Assembly: GCA_905181865.1 (NCBI GenBank)
Contig: CAJIZG010000003.1
Location: 808,501-872,500, forward strand
DNA length: 64,000 bases
Reading direction: 5' to 3'
Source of the DNA: Urechidicola croceus
GTDB lineage: Bacteria > Bacteroidota > Bacteroidia > Flavobacteriales > Flavobacteriaceae
How positions within the stretch are numbered: the stretch's first letter is position 1; every line of letters starts with the position of its first letter. Below the pieces are notes generated by a model. That model was given only the letters and a program-made list of their open reading frames with translations, was not told the DNA's origin and did no database searches. A program made the translations under genes and the position numbers. This document shows, in pieces, positions 49,066 to 59,325 of the stretch.

Positions 49066-52000
49066 TTATGCTGTTAATTCTTCAAACATTTGTTCTTCTG
49101 TCTCTAGACGCTTCAAAGCGCGCTTGTATTCAATCGGCATAATTCTAACGAAATTACCTAAACTTGTTTCCCAGTCTTTCAATAATTCTTTCCCTAAATT
49201 ACTCTCCGTATATAAAACATGCTTCTCAATCAATCCCTTAAGATCTTTTGCATCATCTTCTAAGATTTCTTCAAACTCAATCGTTTCCGTATTACACAAA
49301 CCGTTTGCAAATTTATTTTCAGGATCATATACATACGCAATTCCACCACTCATTCCAGCAGCAAAGTTTCTCCCTGTACGACCTAAAACTACAACCTTAC
49401 CTCCTGTCATATATTCACAACAGTGATCTCCTACTCCTTCAACAACAGTAGTTGCCCCAGAGTTTCGTACTGCAAAACGCTCACCTGCGATACCATTAAT
49501 ATAAGCCTCTCCTTCTACTGCTCCAAATAAACAAACATTTCCTACAATAACATTATCCGCTGCTACAAACGTCGCATTTGATGGCTTCTTAACAATTAGT
49601 TTCGCTCCAGACAAACCTTTGCCTAAATAATCATTAGTATTTCCTGACAATATAAATGTTAACCCTTGCGCTCCAAAGGCTCCAAAACTTTGTCCGGCTG
49701 AACCACTAAAATTAATATTGATGGTGTCTTCAGGTAATCCTAAATGACCATACTTTTTAGAAATTTCATTACTTACTATTGCCCCAACTGAACGATTCGT
49801 ATTATTAATAGGATACTCCAAAGTCATTTGTTGCTTTCTATATAAAGCACGGTGTGCTTCTTTTAAGATTTCAAAATCTAATACATTTTCTAAATCGTGA
49901 TCTTGCTTTTCTGTATTTCTAACAGTTCCTTCTTTATATCCTTTAGGAGTATGCAAGATTGAAGACAAGTCTAATCCTTTAGCCTTATAGTGGTCAATTG
50001 CTTTATTAGAATTTATCTTATGTGTTTGACCAACCATCTCATCCAATGTTCGAAATCCTAATTGCGCCATGATTGCTCTTAATTCTTCAGCAATATAAAA
50101 GAAGAAATTAATAACGTGTTCTGGCGTTCCTTTAAAGTTCTTACGCAACTCTTTGTCTTGGGTTGCAATTCCAACAGGACACGTATTTAAATGACACTTA
50201 CGCATCATAATACAACCCGATGCTACCAATGGCGCCGTAGAAAAACCAAATTCTTCAGCGCCTAATAAAGCCGCAATCGCAACATCACGTCCAGTTTTTA
50301 ACTGACCATCACATTCTACCACAATTCTACTTCTTAAATTGTTTAATACTAACGTTTGTTGTGCCTCTGCTAATCCGAGTTCCCATGGCAAACCTGCGTG
50401 CTTCAATGAAGTCAAAGGAGAAGCTCCTGTTCCACCATCATACCCTGAAATCAATACTACATCCGCTTTGGCTTTTGAAACACCTGCAGCAATAGTACCA
50501 ACACCAACTTCGGAAACTAATTTTACATTGATACGTGCTTCTCTATTGGCGTTTTTCAAATCATAGATCAATTGAGCTAAATCCTCAATCGAATAAATAT
50601 CGTGATGTGGTGGTGGCGAAATTAATCCCACAAACGGAGTAGAATTACGTGCCGCTGCAATCCAAGGTAAAACTTTCTCTCCCGGTAATTGACCTCCCTC
50701 TCCAGGTTTCGCTCCTTGAGCCATCTTAATTTGTATCTCTCTTGCATTCGTCAAATAATGAGATGTTACCCCAAAACGACCAGATGCTACTTGTTTAATT
50801 GCAGAGTTTCTATTATCTCCATTTACATTTGGCTGGAAACGATTTCTATCTTCACCTCCTTCACCAGTATTGGATTTACCTCCTATCCGGTTCATGGCAA
50901 TCGCTAAATTTTCGTGAGCCTCTCTAGAAATAGATCCATAAGACATTGCTCCCGTTTTAAAACGCTTTACAATTTCTGTCCATGGTTCAACTTCATCCAA
51001 AGGAATTGGATCTAGATTATCAAACTCAAATAAACCACGAATGGTCATTAAATTTTTAGTCTGTTCATTGATCGCTTTAGCATAGATATCATAACTTCCC
51101 TGATCACTTAGCCTCACCGCTTGCTGCAATTTTGCAACAGTTGTTGGATTAAACAAGTGTCTTTCTCCGTTACGCCTCCATCTATAATCTCCTCCAATAT
51201 TCAATCCTAATCTATTATTGATTGTAGTATCTGGATATGCATATTTATATCTTTCGTTAATTTCTTTCTCTATCTCATAAAGTCCAATTCCTTCAATTCT
51301 TGAAGCAGTATATGGAAAATATTTTTTTACAAATTCAGAATTGAAACCTACGATTTCAAAAATTTGAGAACCTCTGTATGAATGCAATGTAGAGATTCCA
51401 ATTTTGTTCATTATTTTTAAAATTCCTGTACCAATTGCCTTGTTAAAGTTATCCACTGCTTTTTGCTCATCCATATCAGCAATGAACCCTTCCTTCACTT
51501 GCATTCTAATGATTTCATTAACCATATAAGGGTTAACGGCACTTGCCCCATAACCAATCAATGTTGCGAAATGATGTGGCTCTCGTGGCTCGGCAGATTC
51601 AATAATAATATCAAAATAAGAACGCTTTCGTAAACGATTCATTTGATGATGCACAAAAGAACAGGCCAATAAAGAAGGTATTGGAGCAAATTCTTCATTA
51701 ACACCTCGATCTGATAAAATTATGATATTTGTTTTTCTATCAATTGCTTTAGTAATTTGAACAATAATATCCTCTAAAGCATCTTCCAATCCGTTTAATC
51801 CCTTTGCTTTAGGATACAACATTTCAATAGTTTCAGTTTTAAAATCTCCAATTGAAATATGTCTTATTTTTTCTAAATCATCATTAGAAATTACTGGATT
51901 TTGAATTTTAAGTTTTTTACACTGTCTTTTTGTAATACTAAAAATATTTCTATCCTTCCCTAATGCTAAACTGATGTCTGTTACAATTTCTTCACGAATA

Positions 52001-53577
52001 CCATCTAATGGTGGATTTGTAACTTGCGCAAATAATTGTTTGAAATAATTTGAAATTAATTGAGGTCGATCAGATAATACTGCTAATGGCGTATCAATAC
52101 CCATTGAACCCAAGGCTTCTTTACCAACCTGAGCCATTGGAGTAATGATTTCTTGAATATCTTCAATTGTATAATTGAATAAACGCTGTCTCGTATGAAT
52201 ATTAGTTATTTCAACTTGACAATGATTTTTATTGTAAGGAACATCCTTTAAATAAAGTCTTGTTTCATCTAGCCATTTTTTATAAGGTCTTTCAGAAACG
52301 ATTTTACTTTTTATTTCTTCATCGTTGATAATACGACCTTTATTCATGTCTACCAAGAACATTTTTCCTGGCTCTAATCTACCATGACTTTCTACGTCTT
52401 CAGGAGCAACTTCAAACACACCAATTTCAGATGACATGATTAATTTACCACTTTTAGTAACCGTATATCTAGAAGGTCTTAAGCCATTTCTATCTAGTAA
52501 AGCTCCGATATAATCACCATCTGTAAAAGGCACAGAAGCAGGACCGTCCCAAGGTTCCATAATACAAGCGTTGTATTCATAAAACGCCTTCCTTTCGTCA
52601 GACATTGTCTCATGTTTTTCCCAGGCTTCAGGAATCATCATCATCATTACTTCTGGCAAGGATCTACCAGTATGCGTCAATAATTCAACTACCATATCCA
52701 TCGATGCTGAATCTGATTTCCCCGGTAAGATAATTGGAAATAATTTATCTATTTGTGGTCCAAAAACCTCGCTTTTCATGATTTCTTCACGAACACGCAT
52801 TCTACTTACATTTCCTCGTAACGTATTTATTTCACCATTTTGACATATATATCTAAATGGTTGCGCTAACTCCCATGAAGGCATTGTATTTGTAGAAAAA
52901 CGCTGGTGTACTAAAGCTAACCTCGTAACTAAATCTTTTTGTTGTAAATCTAAATAGTAAGGACCAATATCTTCAGGCATGATAATGCCTTTGTAAATAA
53001 GCGTCATGTTTGAAAAACTTGATAAATAGAAATACGAGCTTTCAGACATTTTAGAATTTATAATGGCATGCTCTGTTATTTTTCGAGCAGCATATAATTT
53101 TGCTTTAAAAATATTCTCCTCTAACTCTTCAGTCTTACCAACAAATATTTGTTCAATATTTGGTTCCGAAGCCAAAGCAATTTCACCTAACTGCGAAGAA
53201 TCAACTGGGACCTTTCTCCATCCTAAGATAGCTAATCCTTGTGCTTTTATTTCTTTTTCGAAAGTCTCTCTACAAAAATTATATTGGTTTTTATTTTTTG
53301 GCAAAAACACCATTCCAATAGCATATTCTCTAGATGCCGGAATATCAAATTCACATACTCGCTTAAAATAATCGTGCGGTATATCTATTAAAAGACCAGC
53401 GCCATCTCCTGTCTTACCGTCAGAACTAACTCCACCTCGATGCTCTAATTTTACTAAAATTTCTAAGGCCTGATGAATAATTTCATTAGAAGTTTCACCC
53501 TTTAGATTACATATAAAACCTGCACCACAGTTTTCGTGTTCGAATTCTGGTAAGTATAAACCTTGTTTCTGTATCAT
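49066..53577 (-). CDS. gltB: glutamate synthase large subunit
   Basis: GltB makes two glutamates from glutamine and 2-oxoglutarate. I prefer the Met at 53577 ([20 protein letters not shown], 1,503 residues) over 53586. The Cys of ENCGAGF should become the N-terminal nucleophile of the class II glutaminase domain (about 17-400). The central domain, FMN-binding synthase domain (about 780-1150, with [19 protein letters not shown]) and GXGXG domain (about 1240-1440, [20 protein letters not shown]) follow in order. The cluster cysteines are in [15 protein letters not shown] (C-x5-C-x4-C). It is transcribed with gltD. Confidence 0.96.
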   Translation of the reverse strand: MIQKQGLYLPEFEHENCGAGFICNLKGETSNEIIHQALEILVKLEHRGGVSSDGKTGDGAGLLIDIPHDYFKRVCEFDIPASREYAIGMVFLPKNKNQYNFCRETFEKEIKAQGLAILGWRKVPVDSSQLGEIALASEPNIEQIFVGKTEELEENIFKAKLYAARKITEHAIINSKMSESSYFYLSSFSNMTLIYKGIIMPEDIGPYYLDLQQKDLVTRLALVHQRFSTNTMPSWELAQPFRYICQNGEINTLRGNVSRMRVREEIMKSEVFGPQIDKLFPIILPGKSDSASMDMVVELLTHTGRSLPEVMMMMIPEAWEKHETMSDERKAFYEYNACIMEPWDGPASVPFTDGDYIGALLDRNGLRPSRYTVTKSGKLIMSSEIGVFEVAPEDVESHGRLEPGKMFLVDMNKGRIINDEEIKSKIVSERPYKKWLDETRLYLKDVPYNKNHCQVEITNIHTRQRLFNYTIEDIQEIITPMAQVGKEALGSMGIDTPLAVLSDRPQLISNYFKQLFAQVTNPPLDGIREEIVTDISLALGKDRNIFSITKRQCKKLKIQNPVISNDDLEKIRHISIGDFKTETIEMLYPKAKGLNGLEDALEDIIVQITKAIDRKTNIIILSDRGVNEEFAPIPSLLACSFVHHQMNRLRKRSYFDIIIESAEPREPHHFATLIGYGASAVNPYMVNEIIRMQVKEGFIADMDEQKAVDNFNKAIGTGILKIMNKIGISTLHSYRGSQIFEIVGFNSEFVKKYFPYTASRIEGIGLYEIEKEINERYKYAYPDTTINNRLGLNIGGDYRWRRNGERHLFNPTTVAKLQQAVRLSDQGSYDIYAKAINEQTKNLMTIRGLFEFDNLDPIPLDEVEPWTEIVKRFKTGAMSYGSISREAHENLAIAMNRIGGKSNTGEGGEDRNRFQPNVNGDNRNSAIKQVASGRFGVTSHYLTNAREIQIKMAQGAKPGEGGQLPGEKVLPWIAAARNSTPFVGLISPPPHHDIYSIEDLAQLIYDLKNANREARINVKLVSEVGVGTIAAGVSKAKADVVLISGYDGGTGASPLTSLKHAGLPWELGLAEAQQTLVLNNLRSRIVVECDGQLKTGRDVAIAALLGAEEFGFSTAPLVASGCIMMRKCHLNTCPVGIATQDKELRKNFKGTPEHVINFFFYIAEELRAIMAQLGFRTLDEMVGQTHKINSNKAIDHYKAKGLDLSSILHTPKGYKEGTVRNTEKQDHDLENVLDFEILKEAHRALYRKQQMTLEYPINNTNRSVGAIVSNEISKKYGHLGLPEDTININFSGSAGQSFGAFGAQGLTFILSGNTNDYLGKGLSGAKLIVKKPSNATFVAADNVIVGNVCLFGAVEGEAYINGIAGERFAVRNSGATTVVEGVGDHCCEYMTGGKVVVLGRTGRNFAAGMSGGIAYVYDPENKFANGLCNTETIEFEEILEDDAKDLKGLIEKHVLYTESNLGKELLKDWETSLGNFVRIMPIEYKRALKRLETEEQMFEELTA

Positions 53578-53595
53578 ATTATTCAAAATTGACTA

Positions 53596-53603
53596 CAAAG
53601 TTA
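53596..53603 (-). promoter_or_regulatory. -7 element of the gltB-gltD promoter
   Basis: TAACTTTG on the minus strand (53603-53596) matches TAnnTTTG exactly and ends 18 bases before the preferred gltB start. The -33 position reads TGAT or TGTG depending on spacing, a weak match. Confidence 0.6.
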
Positions 53604-53749
53604 CCTATTTTCTATAAAATATATCACATCTACAGCCAGTTTAGGCTAATTAATATGGCTATTAAAATAATTCAATACATATTTCCTCATAATAATGAAA
53701 TTAAGTAGGATAGATTGTGATATTAGTAAAAAGAGTGTCCTAAATAAAC

Positions 53750-53790
53750 GAAAGAAGCGCCCGATAGCAATACTATCAGACACTTCTTTC
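53750..53790 (-). terminator. long hairpin between amt and gltB
   Basis: On the minus strand positions 53790-53750 form an 18-bp stem (GAAAGAAGUGUCUGAUAG pairing with CUAUCGGGCGCUUCUUUC, three G-U pairs) with a 5-base loop. It lies 58 bases after the amt stop and before the gltB promoter. No long T-run follows directly (GTTTATTTAGG), so it may be a weak terminator, a 3'-end stabiliser or the 3' part of a small RNA. Confidence 0.5.
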
Positions 53791-53848
53791 TCTTTGGGAT
53801 ATTTACACTTAAATTTTTAAGCTATATATAAGTTCAAATACTTACTGA

Positions 53849-55066
53849 TTATTGCTCGTTCATTCTAAAATCAGGATAAGCATCCATACCATGCTCATGA
53901 CTATCAAGACCTTCTAATTCTTCTTTTTCTGAAACTCTAATTCCAACAGTTTTCTTCAATATAAAAAAGATAATGAAAGAAGAGCCAACACACATGACGG
54001 CATAAGAACCGACACCTATTAATTGCGAGATGAATTGATCTACTCCTGCTAATGCTCCAAACAAACCAACAGCTAAAGTTCCCCAGATTCCACAAATTAA
54101 GTGAACGGCAATTGCTCCAACAGGATCGTCAAGTCTTAATCTGTCGATAAATGCTACAGCAAATACAATAATTGCACCACCAATTGCTCCGATTAAGATA
54201 GCGTCTGTTGGACTCATTTGATCTGCACCCGCAGTAATACTCACTAAACCTCCTAATATTCCGTTTAAGAACATCGTTAAGTCAAAGTTTTTGTACATCG
54301 CAGTCGATACTAAGAAAGCAACAATACCACCAGCAGAGGCAGCCAAACATGTAGTAACTAAAGTCAACGAAGTTAAAGCAGGGTCTGCAGACAATACAGA
54401 ACCACCGTTAAATCCGAACCACCCTAACCAAAGAATTAGTACACCAGCAGTTGCTAAAGGTATGTTGTGTCCAGGAATCGCTTGAGGCTTTCCATCTTTG
54501 CCAAATTTTCCAATTCTTGCTCCTAGTAACCAAACGGCAACTAAAGCAGCCCATCCACCAACAGAGTGAACTAAAGTTGATCCTGCGAAATCGTAAAATC
54601 CTAATCCATCTAAAAATCCACCACCCCATTTCCATGATCCAGCGATTGGGTAAACAACGCCAACATAAATGATTACAAAAATCATAAATGGTACTAATTT
54701 CATTCTTTCAGCAACAGCACCAGAAACGATTGTGGCAGCCGTAGCAGCAAACATTCCTTGGAATAAGAAATCTGTCCAATACGTATAGCCTTCGTTATAT
54801 GCTAAATCAGCAGCAGCAACAGCATCCAATCCGAATCCTGCAAATCCTAAGAACCCGTTAAATTCTCCAGGATACATTAAGTTAAATCCAACTAAGCAAT
54901 AAAGCAAGAGACCAACGGTAATGATAAAAATATTTTTAAATAAAATGTTTAATGTGTTTTTTTGTCTTGTTAATCCGATTTCTAAAAATGCAAATCCTAA
55001 GTGCATAAAGAAAACCAGGGCTGTACAAATCATCATCCATACATTATTTATTGTAAGTAATTCCAT
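53849..55066 (-). CDS. amt: ammonium transporter
   Basis: A 405-residue Amt/Mep channel with about 11 transmembrane helices. It conducts ammonium across the inner membrane. The twin pore histidines lie in GSTLVHSVGGWAALVAVW and AVHLICGIWGTLAVGL; the family block PLATAGVLILWLGWFGFNGG is present. The N-terminus is short with no obvious cleaved signal. It is read from the same operon as the PII gene 34 bases upstream, the classical amtB-glnK pairing. Confidence 0.96.
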   Translation of the reverse strand: MELLTINNVWMMICTALVFFMHLGFAFLEIGLTRQKNTLNILFKNIFIITVGLLLYCLVGFNLMYPGEFNGFLGFAGFGLDAVAAADLAYNEGYTYWTDFLFQGMFAATAATIVSGAVAERMKLVPFMIFVIIYVGVVYPIAGSWKWGGGFLDGLGFYDFAGSTLVHSVGGWAALVAVWLLGARIGKFGKDGKPQAIPGHNIPLATAGVLILWLGWFGFNGGSVLSADPALTSLTLVTTCLAASAGGIVAFLVSTAMYKNFDLTMFLNGILGGLVSITAGADQMSPTDAILIGAIGGAIIVFAVAFIDRLRLDDPVGAIAVHLICGIWGTLAVGLFGALAGVDQFISQLIGVGSYAVMCVGSSFIIFFILKKTVGIRVSEKEELEGLDSHEHGMDAYPDFRMNEQ

Positions 55067-55100
55067 AATACTTTTGTTTATTAAATTGTTTGGTTAATGA

Positions 55101-55439
55101 TTATTTTAAAGTGTCTCCGCCTTTTTCTCCAGTTCTAATTCTATATACTTCAGAAATGTCTGAAACGAATACTTTACCGTCTCCAACTTCTCCAGTTCCT
55201 GCAGATTTAAGAATAGCGTCAATAGTTATATCTTCAAAATCATTATTTACTACAATAGAAAGATATCTTCTTTGAATATCACTTGTGCTATATGCAACAC
55301 CGCGATACACATGACCTTCTTTTTCATTTCCCAAACCTGTTACATCCCAGTAAGAGAAAAAATTTACGCCCACTTTATGCAAAGCATCTTTTACTGCTGT
55401 AAATTTTGATTTTCTAATAATTGCTTCTAATTTTTTCAT
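55101..55439 (-). CDS. glnB/glnK: nitrogen regulatory PII protein
   Basis: A 112-residue PII protein that senses 2-oxoglutarate, ATP and ADP and usually blocks Amt when nitrogen is plentiful. The start MKKLEAIIRKSKFTAVKDAL and the C-terminal signature GTGEVGDGKVFVSDISEVYR followed by IRTGEKGG are conserved. The T-loop region (about 37-58, RGVAYSTSDIQRRYLSIVV) differs from proteobacterial GlnB, but has tyrosines at about positions 45, 50 and 59. The location next to amt favours a GlnK role. Confidence 0.93.
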   Translation of the reverse strand: MKKLEAIIRKSKFTAVKDALHKVGVNFFSYWDVTGLGNEKEGHVYRGVAYSTSDIQRRYLSIVVNNDFEDITIDAILKSAGTGEVGDGKVFVSDISEVYRIRTGEKGGDTLK

Positions 55440-55474
55440 TTTTATACGTATTTAGTTATATTAAATAATTGTTC

Positions 55475-56473
55475 TTAGAAAGAATAAACGGCTGCAATTG
55501 TTAAAGCAGATACACTTTTTTCCGTTGGAAATGCTTCAATAATTAAATCGTCAGAAGAATCAAGTCTAAATTCTGTGATTAATTTGAAATCATCAGATAA
55601 CTGAGTACTCGCTGTTAAAGAAGTAGCAAAAACACTAGAAGAAGTTCCAGCATTATCTACACTGAAATATTCCGGACGAATTCCTAAAGCGAATTTGTCT
55701 GAGAAAGTATTTTCTAAGTATAATGCAATACCAGAGTATCCTGTGTCAGCATCATCAGAGTGCGAGTATGCGGCATTGATTCCAAACCAAAAAGATTCGC
55801 TTAAGTTGAATCCACCAGTATAATCAATAAACATCGCATCATTTACTCCGCCAGCATCAACTGCACCGTAGATAAAGTTTAAGTATTGTCCTTTGTAGCC
55901 AATCTGTGCTCCAAATTGCATGTCTCCTGAAGCGTTTCCATCTATACTAGATATGGCATGTGCATTTGTTGCTGCTAATAAGAAAGATAAGTCTTCAGAT
56001 GCAGCATAATCCATTTTTATACCTGTATGAGAAAACGGGCCCGCATTAAACAGGTAAGATACTGTGTAGTTAAAATTTACCACTGGAGAAATTACTTCGT
56101 AACCTAAGAAAGTATTAAACTGACCTGCAGTAAATCTAATTTTCTCATTTACTTGGTAATAAGCATATGCTTGGTTGATTGCACCTGCCATGTTCGCATC
56201 ATCTGCTCTAGGTCCGAATGCTATATCAGCAACAAAACCATAATTTTCTCCTTCGTAACCTGCAATTATGTTTGCCATACCTAGTCCGAATGCATTTGCG
56301 TTTTCTGGATTTGCAATTAATAATCCAGGGGTTCCAGGACCATCTGCAAAATTCATTGTACCATATACATCTACACTTCCAGAAAGTGTAAACTTTTTTT
56401 CTTCTGTTTCTTGTGCGATTGCACTTGTGAAACTAATTGCTGTAATTAAAACTCCTAGTAAAATTTTTTTCAT
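55475..56473 (-). CDS. outer-membrane porin-like protein of the ammonium operon
   Basis: A 332-residue exported beta-barrel. The signal peptide is MKKILLGVLITAISFTSAIA-Q. The mature part shows repeated amphipathic strands (FTLSGSVDVYGTMNFADGPG, FTAGQFNTFLGYEVISPVVN, GIALYLENTFSDKFALGIRP) and ends SALTIAAVYSF with terminal phenylalanine. It resembles the beta-barrel porin-2 (OmpL-like) group. As first gene of a porin-PII-Amt operon it probably lets ammonium or a related solute cross the outer membrane; that role is inferred from position. Confidence 0.8.
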   Translation of the reverse strand: MKKILLGVLITAISFTSAIAQETEEKKFTLSGSVDVYGTMNFADGPGTPGLLIANPENANAFGLGMANIIAGYEGENYGFVADIAFGPRADDANMAGAINQAYAYYQVNEKIRFTAGQFNTFLGYEVISPVVNFNYTVSYLFNAGPFSHTGIKMDYAASEDLSFLLAATNAHAISSIDGNASGDMQFGAQIGYKGQYLNFIYGAVDAGGVNDAMFIDYTGGFNLSESFWFGINAAYSHSDDADTGYSGIALYLENTFSDKFALGIRPEYFSVDNAGTSSSVFATSLTASTQLSDDFKLITEFRLDSSDDLIIEAFPTEKSVSALTIAAVYSF

Positions 56474-56526
56474 GATTTGTGTGTTTTTTTTTGTTATAAT
56501 TATTGTTTTTGAATCGTTAACGGGGT

Positions 56527-56534
56527 CAAAAGTA
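56527..56534 (-). promoter_or_regulatory. -7 element of the porin-PII-amt operon promoter
   Basis: TACTTTTG on the minus strand (56534-56527) matches TAnnTTTG exactly. It ends 53 bases before the porin start codon. The -33 position, 19 bases upstream, falls inside a GC-rich palindrome (56551-56569) instead of a TTTG box. Confidence 0.65.
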
Positions 56535-56550
56535 TGTTAAAAAATATTAC

Positions 56551-56569
56551 CCCCCTAATTTTTAGGGGG
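56551..56569. promoter_or_regulatory. CCCCCTAA-TTT-TTAGGGGG palindrome over the -33 region, putative operator
   Basis: Perfect 8-bp arms CCCCCTAA (56551-56558) and TTAGGGGG (56562-56569) with a 3-base spacer stand out strongly in this AT-rich DNA. They cover the -33 position of the porin-PII-amt promoter. A dimeric regulator site, activator or repressor, linked to nitrogen state is the simplest explanation. I know of no described Bacteroidota regulator with this site. Confidence 0.55.
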
Positions 56570-56574
56570 TATGA

Positions 56575-56795
56575 ATCATTATAATAGTTAAAATTTAAAA
56601 TATACTACTCAAAAAATACAGTATAAATGTTGTAAATTTTAAATTTTAAATTTTAAGGTGTGAAAAAATAGGGGTATTGATAAATAAATCAAAAAATATT
56701 AAAGATTTAATAAAAATGATAGTTTGTAGAAAATAAGGCAAAAAAAATCCGGCAAAAAAATCGGATAATTCAATTTGATACCGAAAAACAACAAA
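56575..56795. other. AT-rich spacer between porin promoter and dead acyl-CoA dehydrogenase
   Basis: This stretch contains no gene. It holds three tandem copies of AAATTTT (56634-56654) and runs of A. It separates the porin operon start from the 3' end of the acyl-CoA dehydrogenase pseudogene. No terminator with a good stem is seen for that pseudogene. Confidence 0.5.
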
Positions 56796-57934
56796 TCACT
56801 CCTTTAATAAATTTCTTGAGATGACTATTTTTTGAATTTCAGAAGTACCTAAATATATCTGTGTGAGCTTAGCGTCTCTCATCATTCTCTCTGCATGGTA
56901 TTCTTTTACAAATCCGCATCCTCCATGCACTTGAACAGCTTCAATTGTTAAACGCATAGCCATTTCAGCAGCGCATAACTTCGCCATAGCACTAGACTAA
57001 TCACAACTAGTAACAGTATCTTTATCATAAGCAGACTTCAAACACAACAATCTAGCAACTTCAATTTCAGTAGCCATGTCAGCTAACTTAAATGCAATTG
57101 CTTGATGTTTAACAATTTCCTTCCCAAAAGATTTTCGTTCTTTAGAATATTGCAAAGACAATGTATAGGCTCCTGACGCGATACCAAGAGCTTGAGAAGC
57201 GATACCTATTCTTCCTCCCGCCAATGTTTCCATCGCAAATCTGAATCCTGACCCCTCTTCCCCAACTCTATTTTCTTTAGGGATCTTAACATCTGTAAAC
57301 ATTAAAGAATGTGTATCGGATGCTCGTATCCCTAATTTATTCTCTTTCTTACCCTCCTGAAATCCCTCGGAACCTCCATCTACAATAAATACATTAATCC
57401 CCTTATACTCTTTCTCAAGATCCGATTGAGCAATAACCAAATATACACTCGCTGAACCACCATTTGTCATTCAATTCTTTGTTCCGTTTAACAAATAGTA
57501 TTCACCCTTATCTCTAGCAGTCGTTTTTTGAGAAGTTGCATCGCTGTCCGCCTCAGGCTCACTCAGGCAGAAAGCGCCCAATATTTCTCCCGAAGCCAAA
57601 CGCGTTAAATACTTTTCTTTTTGGAATTCAGTTCCATATTTTTCAATACCCCAGCAAACCAAAGAATTGTTTACAGACATAATCACACCAGCAGAAGCAT
57701 CAATCTTAGATATTTCTTGCATAGCCAACACATAAGACACCGTATCCATAACCCCTCCATATCTGGGGTCAACCATCATCCCTAAAAAACCCAACGCGGC
57801 CATTTTTTTAATCTGCTCAAAAGAAAACTCTTGTTTTTCGTCTCTATCTATTACCCCAGGCCATAACTCTTTTAGGCAAATTCTCTAGCAGAGTACTTAA
57901 TTAACTCTTGCTCTTCAGACAAATCAAAATTCAT
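56796..57934 (-). pseudogene. acyl-CoA dehydrogenase, broken by stops and a frameshift
   Basis: The ancestor was a full-length flavoenzyme of about 380 residues that oxidises acyl-CoA. The start MNFDLSEEQELIKYSAREFA (from 57934) meets TAA and then a one-base frame change before GVIDRDEKQEFSFEQIKKMA. TGA at 57471-57473 stands for Trp in NGTKN-W-MTNGGSASVY, the FAD-contact region. TAG at 56997-56999 stands for Lys in [15 protein letters not shown]. Four lesions in one gene show true loss. The rest is well conserved (SIMIGxA not seen; [32 protein letters not shown]). Confidence 0.93.
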
Positions 57935-58047
57935 TCTATCACGACTTTAAAAGATTGTATATTGCCAAATATAACACTTTAAAACCTTAATTCTTAACCA
58001 TTATTAATTAAGGATGCAACGATCAAATCATTTTTATCTTTACTAAT

Positions 58048-59121
58048 ATGAAGCAAAATACAACCTTCGCAATCGGATTGATGAGCGGAACTTCTCTTGA
58101 CGGAATAGACCTAGCCTATGTAAAATTTACGCAGACGAAGGAGTCTTTCTATTATTCCATTATACATAGTGAAACATTTAAATATTCAGAAGAATGGATT
58201 CATCGATTAAAAAATGCTTTTTCAGATGATAAAAAATCAATAAGGAAGTTAGATACTGTATACGGATCTTTTCTAGGAGGAATTATAAATACTTTCATTT
58301 TAAAAAATGACATAACTAAGATTGACTTAATAGCTTCTCACGGACATACTATTTTCCACAAACCAGATGAAGGAATAACAGTTCAAATTGGAAATGGGGA
58401 TGTCATTTCAAAAGCTACTGGACTTAAAGTAATTTATGATTTCAGAACGCAAGATGTAACATTAGGCGGTCAAGGCGCACCCCTCGTGCCGATTGGTGAC
58501 GAATTACTTTTTTCAAAATTCAAATACTGTCTAAATCTCGGAGGCTTCGCCAATATTTCCTTTCACAACGACGGAGAACGCATCGCTTTCGATATTTGCC
58601 CCGTAAATATTGTAATGAATCACTACGCCAACAAATTAGGTTTAGCTTACGACAATAAAGGTTCCGTTGCGTCAAGAGGTATAATTCACACCCCTTTATT
58701 AATTGAACTAAACGCCCTACCCTATTATAGTGAATCCGTTCCAAAGTCCTTGGGTTTCGAATTCGTGATTGAAAATATTTTCCCTACAATAGACAAATAC
58801 AAACTCTCGGAGCAAGATATTTTACGAACTTTTATCGTCCATGTAGTTCAACAAATTAAATCTAAGATCTATTTAAAAGGTGAACTTCTAATTTCAGGTG
58901 GTGGAACCTACAATATTTTTTTAATACAAGAATTGAAAAAACAAATTTCAAATACTATCCATATACCAGACGATACATTAATTGATTTTAAAGAAGCTTT
59001 AATTTTTGCTCTCTTAGGAACCTTGAAAAATCAAAACAAAGTGAATTGTTTAAAAAGCGTTACAGGGGCATCAAAAGATCATAGTAGCGGTAAAATTTCT
59101 CTACCAATAAGGCATCGCTAA
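58048..59121 (+). CDS. anmK: anhydro-N-acetylmuramic acid kinase
   Basis: AnmK phosphorylates and opens 1,6-anhydro-MurNAc released by lytic transglycosylases, returning it to the MurNAc-6-P pool. The 357-residue product has the family start AIGLMSGTSLDGIDLAYVKF, then LIASHGHTIFHKPDEGITVQ, VPIGDELLFSKFKYCLNLGG and LLISGGGTYNIFLIQELKKQ. Length is normal. A TATCTTTA box (58035-58042) ends five bases before the ATG. It is divergent from the dead acyl-CoA dehydrogenase. Confidence 0.94.
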   Translation: MKQNTTFAIGLMSGTSLDGIDLAYVKFTQTKESFYYSIIHSETFKYSEEWIHRLKNAFSDDKKSIRKLDTVYGSFLGGIINTFILKNDITKIDLIASHGHTIFHKPDEGITVQIGNGDVISKATGLKVIYDFRTQDVTLGGQGAPLVPIGDELLFSKFKYCLNLGGFANISFHNDGERIAFDICPVNIVMNHYANKLGLAYDNKGSVASRGIIHTPLLIELNALPYYSESVPKSLGFEFVIENIFPTIDKYKLSEQDILRTFIVHVVQQIKSKIYLKGELLISGGGTYNIFLIQELKKQISNTIHIPDDTLIDFKEALIFALLGTLKNQNKVNCLKSVTGASKDHSSGKISLPIRHR

Positions 59122-59161
59122 AATTATTTTATTTTAGTAATTAAAAATAATAACTCCGATT

Positions 59162-59292
59162 ATGGATTTATCAGATAAAGAGTTAAGTTTGCTGCAAGAA
59201 TTTATTTTCTGGACTTTTTGGAAGCATTGCACATTATTTTAGGACTAGAAATAAAATACCCAAAACTACCTGATATTAAATTTTTTTATTAA
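59162..59292 (+). pseudogene. short gene remnant between anmK and nhaD
   Basis: ATG at 59162 opens MDLSDKELSLLQEFIFWTFW, then stops. A shifted frame over the same stretch reads LDFLEALHIILGLEIKYPKL then PDIKFFY and ends at TAA 59290-59292. Joining the two frames gives about 43 residues of plausible helical protein. I cannot name the family. It may be the fused ends of a deleted gene. Confidence 0.35.
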
Positions 59293-59325
59293 TTAAAACC
59301 TTTAGAGTAGTTAAAAAAAGTAAAA

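Noticed and set aside
56634..56656. Tandem AAATTTT repeats, considered as a CRISPR or iteron array
   Set aside because: Only three 7-base copies of very low complexity, no spacers, no Cas or replication gene nearby.
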